A DNA stretch of 59,055 bases, taken from assembly GCA_013138865.1 (NCBI GenBank), contig WTBY01000007.1:1-59055 (forward strand), read 5' to 3'. The position numbers and the translations under genes were made by a program. The notes under the pieces were generated by a model that had not been told where the DNA came from, did not search any database, and saw nothing but the letters and a program-made list of their open reading frames with translations. This document shows, piece after piece, positions 1 to 7,531 of this stretch; the stretch's first letter is position 1; each line of letters opens with the position of its first letter. Origin of the DNA: Helicobacteraceae bacterium (GTDB lineage Bacteria; Campylobacterota; Campylobacteria; Campylobacterales; Sulfurimonadaceae).

Positions 1-38
1 TTTAGTTGTGTTGAAAACTTGGTCATCTTTCTACTCAT
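1..38 (-). CDS. Start of a probable IS3-family OrfA transposase (partial)
   Basis: Twelve complete codons are visible before the window edge: MSRKMTKFSTQL. The basic start with K-F-S-x-x-L-K resembles the opening of IS3-family OrfA helix-turn-helix proteins. A GAGGG ribosome site sits 8 nt before the ATG. With so few residues the assignment relies mostly on the IS-like terminus between this start and position 123. It could be another small DNA-binding protein. Confidence 0.35.
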   Translation of the reverse strand, partial: MSRKMTKFSTQL

Positions 39-123
39 ATCTCTACCCTCACTTTTTATTGTTTAATTTTACTCTTTTGAGAATTAAACTTTCAATAAAG
101 TTGTTTGATTTTCTTGGGGTAGT
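1..123 (-). mobile_element. Left end of an IS3-like insertion sequence, running off the window
   Basis: Read on the minus strand, positions 123 to 101 give ACTACCCCAAGAAAATCAAA and on, resembling the CCCC-AAAA-GT-rich terminal inverted repeats of IS3/IS150-type elements. About 60 nt inside lies an ATG at 38..36 with a good ribosome site (GAGGG, 8 nt upstream), opening a frame that starts MSRKMTKFSTQLK. Only this end is in the window, so the family is inferred from the terminus style and these first residues. Beyond position 123 a different reading frame (the HEPN-like gene) begins without a start codon, which suggests the IS interrupted it. Confidence 0.45.
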
Positions 124-198
124 ATAAATAACTATTATGAACTTCTAAAGAAATATGGCGAATATATTAAAAGTACAAATCAAGAAATAGATAATGAT

Positions 199-774
199 AT
201 GTATATAAAAATAGCTGATTTGAAATTTGAAATTTGTTCGTACAGTAGATTAACAATAGTTTCATTTTATGCTTTTATTGAATGTTTTGTTAGTAGTATA
301 GGATTTAGTTATCTTCAAAGAAATGTTAATACCCTTTCAAGTGAAGACAAGATAACCTTAAGCGGTTTAAAAAATAACAATGGGAATATACCTTTAAAAT
401 ATAAAATCGAAAAATATCAGAAAATTATTAGGAAAGATAATAAAGCCAAAATAATTGTATCAGATAGCAAGCAAATTAAAGAACCTTTTAGTTCTTTTTT
501 TAATAAGTATGAAGAACTTAGAAATTCAGCTGTTCATTTTTCACCAATAAAAAAAGAACCTATTTGGTTAAAGCCAGAAGAATGGGTGGAAAATGTAAAT
601 GTATTTTCCAAATTATCAATTCAACTAGGACTTGAATTTTGGCAAAGTTGTTATGAACAATATGATAATCCAGATTATCTTGGTCGGTTTAATTTTAACG
701 ATTTATATCAAATTTCAAAAAATAAAATAGAATCTACAGATAAGATTAAATTAGAAATAAATAAGGTTATATAA
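199..774 (+). CDS. HEPN-like protein, probably 5'-truncated by an IS
   Basis: The protein is 191 aa from the first ATG, not matched to a named family. Residues 108-113 read RNSAVH, an R-x4-H signature typical of HEPN ribonuclease or toxin-like domains, set in a helical region after FNKYEELR. The frame stays open upstream to 109, giving sensible codons (NNYYELLKKYGEYIKS) but no ATG, GTG or TTG and no ribosome site before 199. The upstream sequence is the end of an IS3-like element. I infer that this is the 3' part of a longer gene cut by the IS. Codon use is very AT-rich compared with the core genes, in line with acquired DNA. Toxicity or a role in phage defence is only suggested by the HEPN motif. 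Confidence 0.5.
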   Translation: MYIKIADLKFEICSYSRLTIVSFYAFIECFVSSIGFSYLQRNVNTLSSEDKITLSGLKNNNGNIPLKYKIEKYQKIIRKDNKAKIIVSDSKQIKEPFSSFFNKYEELRNSAVHFSPIKKEPIWLKPEEWVENVNVFSKLSIQLGLEFWQSCYEQYDNPDYLGRFNFNDLYQISKNKIESTDKIKLEINKVI

Positions 775-834
775 CAAAACTTCAGATAGAAATATTTATG
801 AAATGTTTAAACGTATCATAAATTGATATTTCCC

Positions 835-918
835 TCAGGGGTAGTCTGGAGAGTAAAGTTCAACCTTTTCAATAGCTTCTATTAATGCTTTTAAATTAAA
901 AGTAACATTATTAGACAT
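835..918 (-). pseudogene. hepT remnant (HEPN toxin of a MntA/HepT pair), 27 codons
   Basis: The frame starts at ATG 918..916, overlapping the end of the nucleotidyltransferase gene by 8 nt (ATGTCTAA), the usual arrangement of mntA-hepT operons. It encodes MSNNVTFNLKALIEAIEKVE and on to a TGA after 27 residues. This matches the first helix of HepT-type HEPN proteins, which normally run to about 110-140 aa and carry an R-x4-6-H site near the C-terminus. That site is absent here, and the sequence from 780 to 835 shows no continuation I can recognise. The gene appears cut off after helix 1. Confidence 0.55.
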
Positions 919-1228
919 ATAAAGTATCTTTTAGGATTTGTTCTTTAGCATAAGGCTTTAAATATTTACTATTAGCTATATCTACACTACGATCAAATGA
1001 TTTAGATAAATAATCTCTAAGAGAACTTTTTAAATCATAAATATTTTTTGTTCCTTCTTCTAGTTCTATCAATAAGTCAACATCACTACTATCTTTTTGT
1101 TCATTACGAGCGAACGAACCAAACAGTCCTATTTTTGTAATATGATATTGCTCTAACAAATATTTACGATTGTTCTGTAAAAATTCTAGAATTTCATTTT
1201 TTGTATTCATAATGATGTATTTTACCAT
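911..1228 (-). CDS. MntA-type minimal nucleotidyltransferase (antitoxin)
   Basis: A 105-aa protein with the polymerase-beta-like minimal nucleotidyltransferase signature: G37-S38 in LFGSFARNE, then D49 and D51 in SSDVDLLIE, with a further DI pair near residue 82. In characterised MntA/HepT systems such a protein AMPylates and so silences the HEPN toxin HepT; here the neighbouring hepT is only a fragment, so this would be an orphan antitoxin. Two starts are possible, 1228 or the ATG at 1210 (MNTKNEIL); neither has a clear ribosome site. The motifs are intact, so it may still be functional or act on a toxin elsewhere. Confidence 0.8.
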   Translation of the reverse strand: MVKYIIMNTKNEILEFLQNNRKYLLEQYHITKIGLFGSFARNEQKDSSDVDLLIELEEGTKNIYDLKSSLRDYLSKSFDRSVDIANSKYLKPYAKEQILKDTLYV

Positions 1229-1306
1229 AGTTTTATAGAAGCTTAAATCATGGTAGTATTTTATTAACGAAAAACTATCTTAATGTTAGAATTAGTGAAA
1301 TAAAAT

Positions 1307-1335
1307 CTCTAAAAAGATTTTCTTGATTTTTAGAG
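1307..1335 (-). terminator. Intrinsic terminator downstream of recR
   Basis: The arms CTCTAAAAA (1307-1315) and TTTTTAGAG (1327-1335) are perfectly complementary with an 11-nt loop. On the minus strand the hairpin begins 8 nt after the recR stop and is followed by ATTTTATTTC, a moderate U-rich tail. Confidence 0.55.
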
Positions 1336-1343
1336 GAATTATA

Positions 1344-1916
1344 TTATACTTTAACTCTATCTTCCAAAGCACGTGAAAGTGAGAGCATGTCAACATTTTC
1401 TAAACTTACTCCTGTTGGGACTCCTTGTGCTATTCTGCTAAAAATTACATCACATTCACTTAGTTTGTCTTCTATGAAAAGTATGACAGCGTCATTTGCT
1501 ATGGAAGGTGTGATCGCAAATATAAGCTCTTTAACATTAGCGTTTAGTACAAGATCTCTTAAGTGTGAAACATCTAACTCTTCAAGTGCTTCTAAAACAA
1601 AATAGCGACCATTAAAAAGACCGTTGTCTTCAAGTGTTAAAATATCTTTAGCATTTTCAACAACACAGAGTACTTCAGAGTTACGTGACTCATCTGAACA
1701 GATAAAACAGAGTTCATCTTCACTCATACCACCACAAGAGGTACATTTTCTAAGGCTATGTAGAGCGTTCTCAATAGCGTGAGCTATTTTAATAGCTGAG
1801 TAACTATCTTTCATAATCATATGATAAGCAAGTCTTGTTGCAGACTTTTGTCCAACTGTTGGTAGTGACTGTAAAGCTTCAACTAAAATGTTAAATTTTT
1901 CTAAACTTCTATTCAT
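1344..1916 (-). CDS. recR: Recombination mediator protein RecR
   Basis: RecR works with RecO (and RecF where present) to load RecA on single-stranded DNA gaps. The 190-aa protein has the expected order: a helix-hairpin-helix at about 17-31 (LPTVGQKSATRLAYH), a four-cysteine zinc finger (C58, C61, C70, C73), a Toprim domain beginning LCVVENAKDIL at 83, and the conserved tail ending SLSRALEDRVKV. It is slightly shorter than the roughly 198 aa usual in other bacteria. The loop after the first Toprim strand (GRYFVLEALEELDVSHL) is diverged from the common GxYHVLGG form. It is transcribed alone, with a terminator behind it. Confidence 0.95.
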   Translation of the reverse strand: MNRSLEKFNILVEALQSLPTVGQKSATRLAYHMIMKDSYSAIKIAHAIENALHSLRKCTSCGGMSEDELCFICSDESRNSEVLCVVENAKDILTLEDNGLFNGRYFVLEALEELDVSHLRDLVLNANVKELIFAITPSIANDAVILFIEDKLSECDVIFSRIAQGVPTGVSLENVDMLSLSRALEDRVKV

Positions 1917-1972
1917 AACTTCGCTAATTCCTTGACTAAACTTTTATAATGAGCTTATTTTATTAAGCTGCA

Positions 1973-2338
1973 TTATGCAATATATTGTAATGTTGCTTTT
2001 TGTAGTAGAGCAGATCTACTCAAATGATGTTCTTGTGCATATTTATCTGCTTCATCTAAAAAATTTTCACTAACAGAAATATTTATTCTCTTAATGTCAT
2101 TTCCAAAATCTCTAATAATACCTTCGAGTGAAATATCTTCATCAATACTCTCAAAGTGAATACCAATACCATTAGCAATCAGTCTATAATCTTGTAACTC
2201 TTCTATAGTTGCTAAACTTAATTTGGTAGTATACGTTAGAGGAACACTAATAACTCTGTCTGTAGTAAGTTCAATATACATTTTATCAACACCAAAACCA
2301 ATTGTTTTAATCAATGTTCTTTTGTTTAAAGTATTCAT
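1973..2338 (-). CDS. DUF2442 protein with C-terminal ribbon-helix-helix-like tail
   Basis: From ATG 2338 the protein has 121 aa; a longer version from 2362 would add eight residues but places the start deeper in the upstream gene. The N-terminal part (DKMYIELTTDRVISVPLTY, then an L-x-x-Y-x-L-I stretch, GIHFESIDEDISLEGI) is DUF2442-like. The last 35 residues (INISVSENFLDEADKYAQEH) look like a ribbon-helix-helix or HicB-type DNA-binding segment. It overlaps the DUF4160 gene by 32 nt, so the two are translationally coupled. DUF4160/DUF2442 pairs are often listed as possible toxin-antitoxin modules; the DNA-binding tail makes this partner the likely antitoxin and autoregulator. That is inference. 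Confidence 0.7.
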   Translation of the reverse strand: MNTLNKRTLIKTIGFGVDKMYIELTTDRVISVPLTYTTKLSLATIEELQDYRLIANGIGIHFESIDEDISLEGIIRDFGNDIKRINISVSENFLDEADKYAQEHHLSRSALLQKATLQYIA

Positions 2339-2552
2339 TCCAAGCCTTTTGTAATTCTTCATTATTTAACTTAACAAGTGAAAGTAATTTTTTAAGTTCT
2401 TTCGAGTTTAGGTTATAACTATCCGTTACTTTCAATGTTATTAATTCAATACGTGCATAAGCATCTGCTTTCTCAATATGTATATGTTGAGGAGAGTGTT
2501 CATCACTAAAAAAGAAAAACCTCCAACCATCTACTTTTAATATTGTAGGCAT
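2307..2552 (-). CDS. DUF4160 family protein
   Basis: An 81-aa protein opening MPTILKVDGWRFFFFSDEHS followed by PQHIHIEKADAYARIEL, the characteristic DUF4160 pattern with its conserved H-x-H and aromatic strand. Its biochemical role is not established. It is the first gene of a two-gene unit with the DUF2442 gene, preceded by an AAGGA ribosome site 6 nt before the ATG and a palindromic promoter. The pairing and palindrome suggest a small self-regulated toxin-antitoxin-like module. Confidence 0.8.
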   Translation of the reverse strand: MPTILKVDGWRFFFFSDEHSPQHIHIEKADAYARIELITLKVTDSYNLNSKELKKLLSLVKLNNEELQKAWNEYFKQKNID

Positions 2553-2564
2553 CTATGTCCTTTT

Positions 2565-2578
2565 GTGTAATTATACAC
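2565..2578 (-). promoter_or_regulatory. Palindromic operator over the -10 of the DUF4160/DUF2442 operon
   Basis: On the minus strand the sequence GTGTATAATTACAC has perfect GTGTA/TACAC arms, and a TATAAT lies inside it, 13-18 nt before the ATG at 2552. A dimeric regulator bound here would block the promoter; the downstream ribbon-helix-helix-like protein is the obvious candidate. No -35 is clear, as is common in this phylum. Confidence 0.45.
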
Positions 2579-2676
2579 ACTAACTTATAAAAATTCAATA
2601 AATTTAAAATTGTGGATAGTTATATTGAATAATCGTGAAAGTTCATGTGGAGTTAGAGATATATTTTAAATATTTT

Positions 2677-3783
2677 TTAATTAGGTAGCATAAGCCACAT
2701 CTTAAATTTTTGTTTCATAGCTCCTGCTTTGATCGCTGCTATGTCTCCAGCTCCCCAGAAAAAATCAGCACGAATTTCACCTTTTATAGCGCCACCAGTG
2801 TCTTGAGCAAAAACTAGTTTCTCAATAGGCTTGGAAGTTACTGGATCTGTTGTACTTATGTAAACAAGTGATCCTAAAGGTATAACTCTAGGATCAACCG
2901 CGATCGAGTTAGTAGGACTTAACTCAATTCCAAGTGCACCTGTTGCTTTAGTGTTGTTTTCAGTAAAGAAAACAACACTTGGGTTAGCATGAAGAACTTC
3001 ATTTACACGGGTAGGGTTTTCATTTAACCATGTTTTAATACTTTGAAGAGACACATCTTTTCTTTTAATGGCACCTATGTTTATAAGGTACTTACCAATA
3101 GACTTATATGGATGACCATTTTGGTTTGTGTAACCTACATATAACTCGCTTCCATCATCTAAAATAACTTTACCGGAGCCTTGAACTTCTAAGAAAAAGA
3201 GATCTACTTTGTCATCTACATAAGCTATAACTTTTGCATCACAATCATCTATACATGAACGTTGAAAGTAGGGTATAAGTTTATTTCCTACAACTCTACC
3301 ACGAAGACGTTTACCTTTTAATTCAGGGTAAACAGAAGAGAGTGAAACAGTAACCAAATCTTCAGGCTCTGCATATATAGGGTACTTATAGTGTTTAGTT
3401 TTAGTACGACTTCCATAAAGAGTAGGCTCATAGTAACCTGTTAATAGTCCCTGATCACTTCCTTTTGAGTTTATTAGTTTGTATGGTTGAAAATTTTTTT
3501 TGAAAAAGCTGTCTGCAATAACAGCTGTTTTAGCTTTTTTACAAGCCTTTTTATAAAGTCTTTGAGTCTTTGAACTTCTACAGTCTTGAATAAAAAGCTC
3601 TAAAAGTTGATCAAAATCATTTTTATAATAAGAAGGTAGCTCATTAAAAGAGACTTTTTGAAGTTTACTCTTTGTAGTTATTGAAACTATTGGAGTATCA
3701 AGAGCTTCAGGCGCTTCAGGTGTAGGTTTTGTAACACAACCAGTAATTAAAAAGGCAATTAATATTAGAGTAAAATTTTTCAT
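2677..3783 (-). CDS. mltA: Membrane-bound lytic murein transglycosylase A
   Basis: Cleaves the MurNAc-GlcNAc bond of peptidoglycan with formation of 1,6-anhydro ends; a periplasmic lipoprotein. The 368-aa sequence has a signal peptide with lipobox LITGC (C16), the MltA domain in the middle (GLLTGYYEP; CIDDCDAKVIAYVDDKVDLF; FLEVQGSGKV; YVGYTNQNGHPYKSIGKYLI) and the C-terminal 3D domain (DPRVIPLGSLVYI; FAQDTGGAIKGEIRADFFWG) holding the catalytic aspartate region (D328, D340). It is transcribed divergently from leuD. Confidence 0.92.
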   Translation of the reverse strand: MKNFTLILIAFLITGCVTKPTPEAPEALDTPIVSITTKSKLQKVSFNELPSYYKNDFDQLLELFIQDCRSSKTQRLYKKACKKAKTAVIADSFFKKNFQPYKLINSKGSDQGLLTGYYEPTLYGSRTKTKHYKYPIYAEPEDLVTVSLSSVYPELKGKRLRGRVVGNKLIPYFQRSCIDDCDAKVIAYVDDKVDLFFLEVQGSGKVILDDGSELYVGYTNQNGHPYKSIGKYLINIGAIKRKDVSLQSIKTWLNENPTRVNEVLHANPSVVFFTENNTKATGALGIELSPTNSIAVDPRVIPLGSLVYISTTDPVTSKPIEKLVFAQDTGGAIKGEIRADFFWGAGDIAAIKAGAMKQKFKMWLMLPN

Positions 3784-3844
3784 GCGTAATTATAGTTTAA
3801 ATAAATTAATATTTCACCTTATTAGTTCATAATCTGTTTTTAGA

Positions 3845-3850
3845 TATAAT
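3845..3850 (+). promoter_or_regulatory. -10 element for the leuD-leuB operon
   Basis: A TATAAT lies 34 nt before the leuD start, preceded by a T-run (CTGTTTTTAGA). Promoters in this phylum often have a strong -10 and T-rich upstream DNA instead of a defined -35. No operator is obvious. Confidence 0.4.
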
Positions 3851-3883
3851 CACGACAATTTTAGATTAAAAAGTAGGACTTAT

Positions 3884-4375
3884 ATGCAAAACATACAAGG
3901 TAAAGTTTGGAAATTTGGTAAAGATGTTGATACTGACCTAATTATCGCTGCTAGATACTTAAACACATCAGTTGCTGAAGAGTTAGCTAAGCATGTTATG
4001 GAAGATGCAGATCCAGAATTTGTAAATAAAATGAGCAAAGGTGACATAATAGTCGCTGGAGATAATTTTGGTTGTGGTAGTTCTCGTGAACACGCTCCAA
4101 TCGCGCTTAAAGCGGCTGGTGTTGCGGCTGTGATCGCTCCTACATTTGCACGTATTTTTTATAGAAATTCTTTTAATATGGGTCTTCCTATTTTTGAACT
4201 TCCAGAATCTGCAGAGATTAGTGAAGGTGATGTTGTAAGCGTTAACATGGATAGTGGAGAGATCACTAATAAAACTACAAATAAAACTTATAAATTCACA
4301 CCAATTCCAGAGTTCATGCAAGAACTTTTAAGTGTTGGTGGTTTAATGAAGTATGCAGAAAAAGAGGTGAGTTAA
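3884..4375 (+). CDS. leuD: 3-Isopropylmalate dehydratase small subunit
   Basis: Small subunit of isopropylmalate isomerase, which interconverts 2- and 3-isopropylmalate in leucine synthesis together with LeuC. At 163 aa it is the short, archaeal/campylobacterial-type LeuD. Its swivel domain shows the substrate-loop signature GCGSSREH at 63-70 followed by APIALKAAGVAAVIAPTFAR. The partner leuC is not in this window. Its stop codon directly abuts the leuB ATG, so the two are co-translated. Confidence 0.95.
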   Translation: MQNIQGKVWKFGKDVDTDLIIAARYLNTSVAEELAKHVMEDADPEFVNKMSKGDIIVAGDNFGCGSSREHAPIALKAAGVAAVIAPTFARIFYRNSFNMGLPIFELPESAEISEGDVVSVNMDSGEITNKTTNKTYKFTPIPEFMQELLSVGGLMKYAEKEVS

Positions 4376-5452
4376 ATGAAAAATTATAAAATTACACTTA
4401 TTAAGGGTGATGGAATTGGTCCAGAGATCATAGATGAAGCTGTAAAAGTTTTAGATGCGATCTCTACTGACGAAGATTTTGAACTAAAGTACGATGAAGC
4501 TCTTATGGGTGGTTGTGCTTATGATATAACTGGAGATCCTCTTCCACAAGAGACTATTGATAAGTCATTAGCTAGTGATGCTGTTCTTTTTGGAGCTATT
4601 GGTGGGCAAAAATGGGACTCTTTAGAGAGAGAAAAAAGACCTGAGAGTGGACTTTTACGTTTTAGAAAAGAGTTGGAAGTATTTGCTAACTTACGTCCAG
4701 CAGTTGTTTATGATGAACTTGTAAATGCATCTTCACTTAAACCTGAAATTATTCAGGGCGTTGACATTATGGTTGTTCGTGAACTTATAGGCGGGATCTA
4801 TTTTGGAGAGCCTAAAGGTCGTGATGAGAACAAGGGTTGGAACACTATGGTCTATACTCGTGACGAAATTGTTCGTATTGCTCATGAAGCTTTTAAAATT
4901 GCTATGAGTCGTGATAAACGTGTTTGTTCTATTGACAAAGCTAATGTTTTAGATGTTTCACAGCTATGGCGTGACGTTGTAACAGAAGTAGCAACTGAAT
5001 ACCCTGAAGTTACACTAACACATATGTATGTTGATAATGCAGCTATGCAACTTATTCTTAATCCAAAACAGTTTGATGTAATGCTTACTGGTAATATTTT
5101 TGGTGATATTTTAAGTGATGAAGCAAGTATGCTATCAGGATCAATTGGTCTTTTACCATCTGCTTCAATAGGATCTAAAATAGGTGTTTATGAGCCTATA
5201 CATGGTTCTGCTCCAGATATAGCAGGTCAAGGTATAGCTAACCCGATCGCTACTATCGCAAGTGCTTCTATGATGTTACGTTATGCTTTAGGTGAAGAGA
5301 GAGCTGCTGATCGTATAGATGCTGCGATCAAACAAGCACTTAGTGAAGGTTACAGAACAAAAGATCTTAGTGCATTTGATGCAAAAGAGATCTGCTCAAC
5401 TAGTGAAATGGGATCTATAATAGCTAACTATGCGGCTAAATGCACACTATAA
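4376..5452 (+). CDS. leuB: 3-Isopropylmalate dehydrogenase
   Basis: Oxidises and decarboxylates 3-isopropylmalate to 2-ketoisocaproate with NAD+, the third leucine-specific step. The 358-aa protein has the family motifs: KGDGIGPEI near the N-terminus, the substrate arginines in [18 protein letters not shown], the metal-binding [14 protein letters not shown], and the NAD-binding [17 protein letters not shown]. The next gene starts 13 nt inside its 3' end. Confidence 0.97.
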   Translation: MKNYKITLIKGDGIGPEIIDEAVKVLDAISTDEDFELKYDEALMGGCAYDITGDPLPQETIDKSLASDAVLFGAIGGQKWDSLEREKRPESGLLRFRKELEVFANLRPAVVYDELVNASSLKPEIIQGVDIMVVRELIGGIYFGEPKGRDENKGWNTMVYTRDEIVRIAHEAFKIAMSRDKRVCSIDKANVLDVSQLWRDVVTEVATEYPEVTLTHMYVDNAAMQLILNPKQFDVMLTGNIFGDILSDEASMLSGSIGLLPSASIGSKIGVYEPIHGSAPDIAGQGIANPIATIASASMMLRYALGEERAADRIDAAIKQALSEGYRTKDLSAFDAKEICSTSEMGSIIANYAAKCTL

Positions 5453-5688
5453 CACTTGCAAATATTTATGAACTTCAAGGTCTCAAAAGTGAGGCTTTGG
5501 AAATTTATAAAGAAGTTTTAAAAAAAAATCCTAATAATGCAGATGCAAAAATAGCAATAAGACGACTCTCTGGAATGAGAAAAAAGTTTATGACTACAAA
5601 TGAGCAGATGAGAGATTTTTTTATTAAAATGGAAGATGAAGTTGAGTTTAAAGAGTTTGAAAGGTGGTTACTTAAAATATGGAATTAA
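5440..5688 (+). CDS. Small TPR-like protein
   Basis: An 82-aa soluble protein. Residues 4-36 ([20 protein letters not shown] followed by [13 protein letters not shown]) form one clear tetratricopeptide-like helix pair; the rest is charged and helical ([14 protein letters not shown]). No enzyme motif. It overlaps leuB by 13 nt and the next gene by 10 nt, so it belongs to the leuDB-purU-trmL transcript. From memory, Campylobacter jejuni has a comparable small gene just upstream of ciaD and near purU, which supports it being a conserved gene. Confidence 0.75.
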   Translation: MHTITLANIYELQGLKSEALEIYKEVLKKNPNNADAKIAIRRLSGMRKKFMTTNEQMRDFFIKMEDEVEFKEFERWLLKIWN

Positions 5689-6047
5689 AAAATATTATAC
5701 TCTCTACTATAGAAGAGTTAGAGCCCGAAGACTCTATGCCTCAAACAACTAATATAAATAATGCTTTTGAAGTTAAAGAGAAGATAGAGTTAAAAAAAGT
5801 AGAACCAATTAGTGAAATAGATGAAGTTAAACAACTCTTTATTCAACCACAAAACTCACAACCAAGTGAAGATGAGACGCTTTTTTTAGAGAGTATGAGA
5901 GAGCGATTACTTGTTCTTTTTGATGGTTTTCAATCCCCTAATAATACTAAAATAGAGGCTAAAGTAGATCTTACACTCAACTTTTTAGAGTACCTTCTAG
6001 CTACTGTTGATACTCGACTAGAGAAGATTAAACCAAAAGGTAAATAG
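5679..6047 (+). CDS. CiaD-like conserved protein
   Basis: A 122-aa acidic protein with a low-complexity N-terminal half and a helical C-terminus (ETLFLESMRERLLVLFDGFQ, then VDLTLNFLEYLLATVDTRLE). It sits immediately before purU, the neighbourhood where Campylobacter jejuni carries ciaD (Cj0788); the C-terminal helical region is what I would expect to be shared. CiaD is described in C. jejuni as a secreted invasion antigen, which cannot be its role in a free-living relative. The link is by position and general resemblance only. Start ATG overlaps the previous gene. Confidence 0.5.
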   Translation: MELKNIILSTIEELEPEDSMPQTTNINNAFEVKEKIELKKVEPISEIDEVKQLFIQPQNSQPSEDETLFLESMRERLLVLFDGFQSPNNTKIEAKVDLTLNFLEYLLATVDTRLEKIKPKGK

Positions 6048-6883
6048 TGAACCAATATATAGTTTTAATAGATTCAAGTGATGAAAAAGGTTTAGTTTAT
6101 AAAATTTCAAAGATCTTTTATGACAATGAGTTAAATATTTTATCAAATAATGAACATGTTGATAAAGAACACAACAAGTTCTTTATGAGAAGTGTAGTAA
6201 GCGGTGATGTTAATGCTAGCAAACTATACGATCAACTGCGCTCTGCACTTCCTTTAACGGTGAATATTGATGTTGTTGAACCAAAGAAAAAAAATATTAT
6301 TCTAATGGCAACAAAAGAGTCTCATGCACTTGGTGATATTCTTATTCGTTATGAAGCAGGGGAGTTAGATGCAAATATTCTAGCTGTTGTCTCTAACTAT
6401 GACATTTTAGAGCCACTTGTTAGTAAATTTGACATCCCTTTTCATTTTATAACTCACGAAGGACTCTCTCGAGAAGAGCATGAAGCTAATATTTTAGAGT
6501 GTTTAAAAAGCTTTCAAGCTGTTGACTATATAGTTTTAGCAAAATATATGAGAATTTTAACACCTACTTTTGTTGAAGAGTATAATAATAAAATAATAAA
6601 CATCCACCACTCATTTTTACCAGCCTTTATAGGTGCAAACCCTTATAAACAAGCTTATGAAAGAGGTGTTAAAATTATAGGTGCAACTGCACACTTTGTT
6701 AATAATAACCTTGATGAGGGTCCAATTATAGCTCAAGAGGTTATTCATGTTGATCATACTCATGGCTGGAAAGATATGCAAAGAAATGGACGTGACGTAG
6801 AAAAAATTGTACTCTCTCGCGCTATTAAGTTAGCTTTAGAAGATAGAATTTTTGTACATGAAAATAAGACGGTTATTTTTTAA
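6047..6883 (+). CDS. purU: Formyltetrahydrofolate deformylase
   Basis: Hydrolyses 10-formyl-THF to formate and THF, balancing one-carbon pools. The 278-aa protein has an N-terminal ACT domain (VLIDSSDEKGLVYKISKIFY, residues 5-24) and a formyltransferase-fold catalytic domain with the N-x-H-x-S-F-L-P-A-F motif (N185, H187) and the catalytic aspartate D223 in NNLDEGPIIAQ. It starts with GTG at 6047, sharing one base with the preceding stop, and its stop shares a base with the trmL start. Confidence 0.95.
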   Translation: MNQYIVLIDSSDEKGLVYKISKIFYDNELNILSNNEHVDKEHNKFFMRSVVSGDVNASKLYDQLRSALPLTVNIDVVEPKKKNIILMATKESHALGDILIRYEAGELDANILAVVSNYDILEPLVSKFDIPFHFITHEGLSREEHEANILECLKSFQAVDYIVLAKYMRILTPTFVEEYNNKIINIHHSFLPAFIGANPYKQAYERGVKIIGATAHFVNNNLDEGPIIAQEVIHVDHTHGWKDMQRNGRDVEKIVLSRAIKLALEDRIFVHENKTVIF

Positions 6884-7353
6884 TGATTAATATAGTTTTA
6901 GTAAACCCACAAATACCTAACAATACAGGTACAATTGGAAGACTTTGTGTAAATACTGGTTCTACTTTACACTTAATTAAACCACTAGGTTTTGATATAG
7001 ATGAAAAGGCAGTACGTCGTGCAGGACTTGATTACTGGGAAAAGTTAGAGCTTCATGTATATGAAAATTTAGATGAGTTTTTCGCTACTCATAAAAATCA
7101 TGATAGGTTTTTCTTTGCAACAACAAAAACTGATACTCCATATTTTGAACAAAAGTTTCAAGAGGGTGACTTTCTATTTTTAGGTAGTGAAACAGAAGGT
7201 CTGCCAGCTGAGCTATTAGAACGTTTTAGTGTTCAACAGATGACAATACCTATGACTAAAGAAGGAAGAAGTTTAAACCTTGCTATTAGTACAGGAATAG
7301 TTTTATATGAAGCAATAAAACAAAATTTTACACCTTATAAAGAGTTAATGTGA
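6883..7353 (+). CDS. trmL: tRNA (cytidine/uridine-34-2'-O)-methyltransferase
   Basis: SPOUT-class methyltransferase that methylates the ribose of the wobble base in tRNA-Leu isoacceptors using SAM. The 156-aa protein shows the three SPOUT motifs: N-terminal VNPQIPNNTGTIGRLC, GSETEGLP at 101-108, and the knotted IPMTKEGRSLNLAISTGIVL at 122-141. Length is normal for the single-domain TrmL family. It is the fifth gene of the leuDB-led transcript; the following small gene starts with GTG overlapping its stop. Confidence 0.93.
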   Translation: MINIVLVNPQIPNNTGTIGRLCVNTGSTLHLIKPLGFDIDEKAVRRAGLDYWEKLELHVYENLDEFFATHKNHDRFFFATTKTDTPYFEQKFQEGDFLFLGSETEGLPAELLERFSVQQMTIPMTKEGRSLNLAISTGIVLYEAIKQNFTPYKELM

Positions 7354-7517
7354 AAGATATATTAGATGTAATAGTTTTGTTCTTATTTGTTATTTTTATG
7401 ATCTTTATATTTGGTGGTTACCATAGAGAAAAGCTCGGCAAATATGAAGCTAAAGAAGCAAAAGAAGAAGCAGAAGCAAAACTAAAAAAAGAACAAGAAC
7501 TCAAAGAAGAGTCTTAG
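7350..7517 (+). CDS. Small single-pass membrane protein with charged coiled-coil tail
   Basis: A 55-aa frame starting with GTG that overlaps the trmL stop in a GTGA junction. It encodes a short hydrophobic helix (ILDVIVLFLFVIFMIFIFGG), then a strongly charged K/E-rich helix (KYEAKEAKEEAEAKLKKEQE). The overlap geometry, same as for other gene pairs here, and the sensible membrane-helix composition argue it is real. Function unknown. Too short for family assignment. Confidence 0.6.
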   Translation: MKDILDVIVLFLFVIFMIFIFGGYHREKLGKYEAKEAKEEAEAKLKKEQELKEES

Positions 7518-7531
7518 TTCTTTAATATATT

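Noticed and set aside
3983-4321. 112-aa open frame on the minus strand inside leuD
   Set aside because: Antisense to a clear core gene, cysteine- and histidine-rich nonsense composition, no ribosome site.
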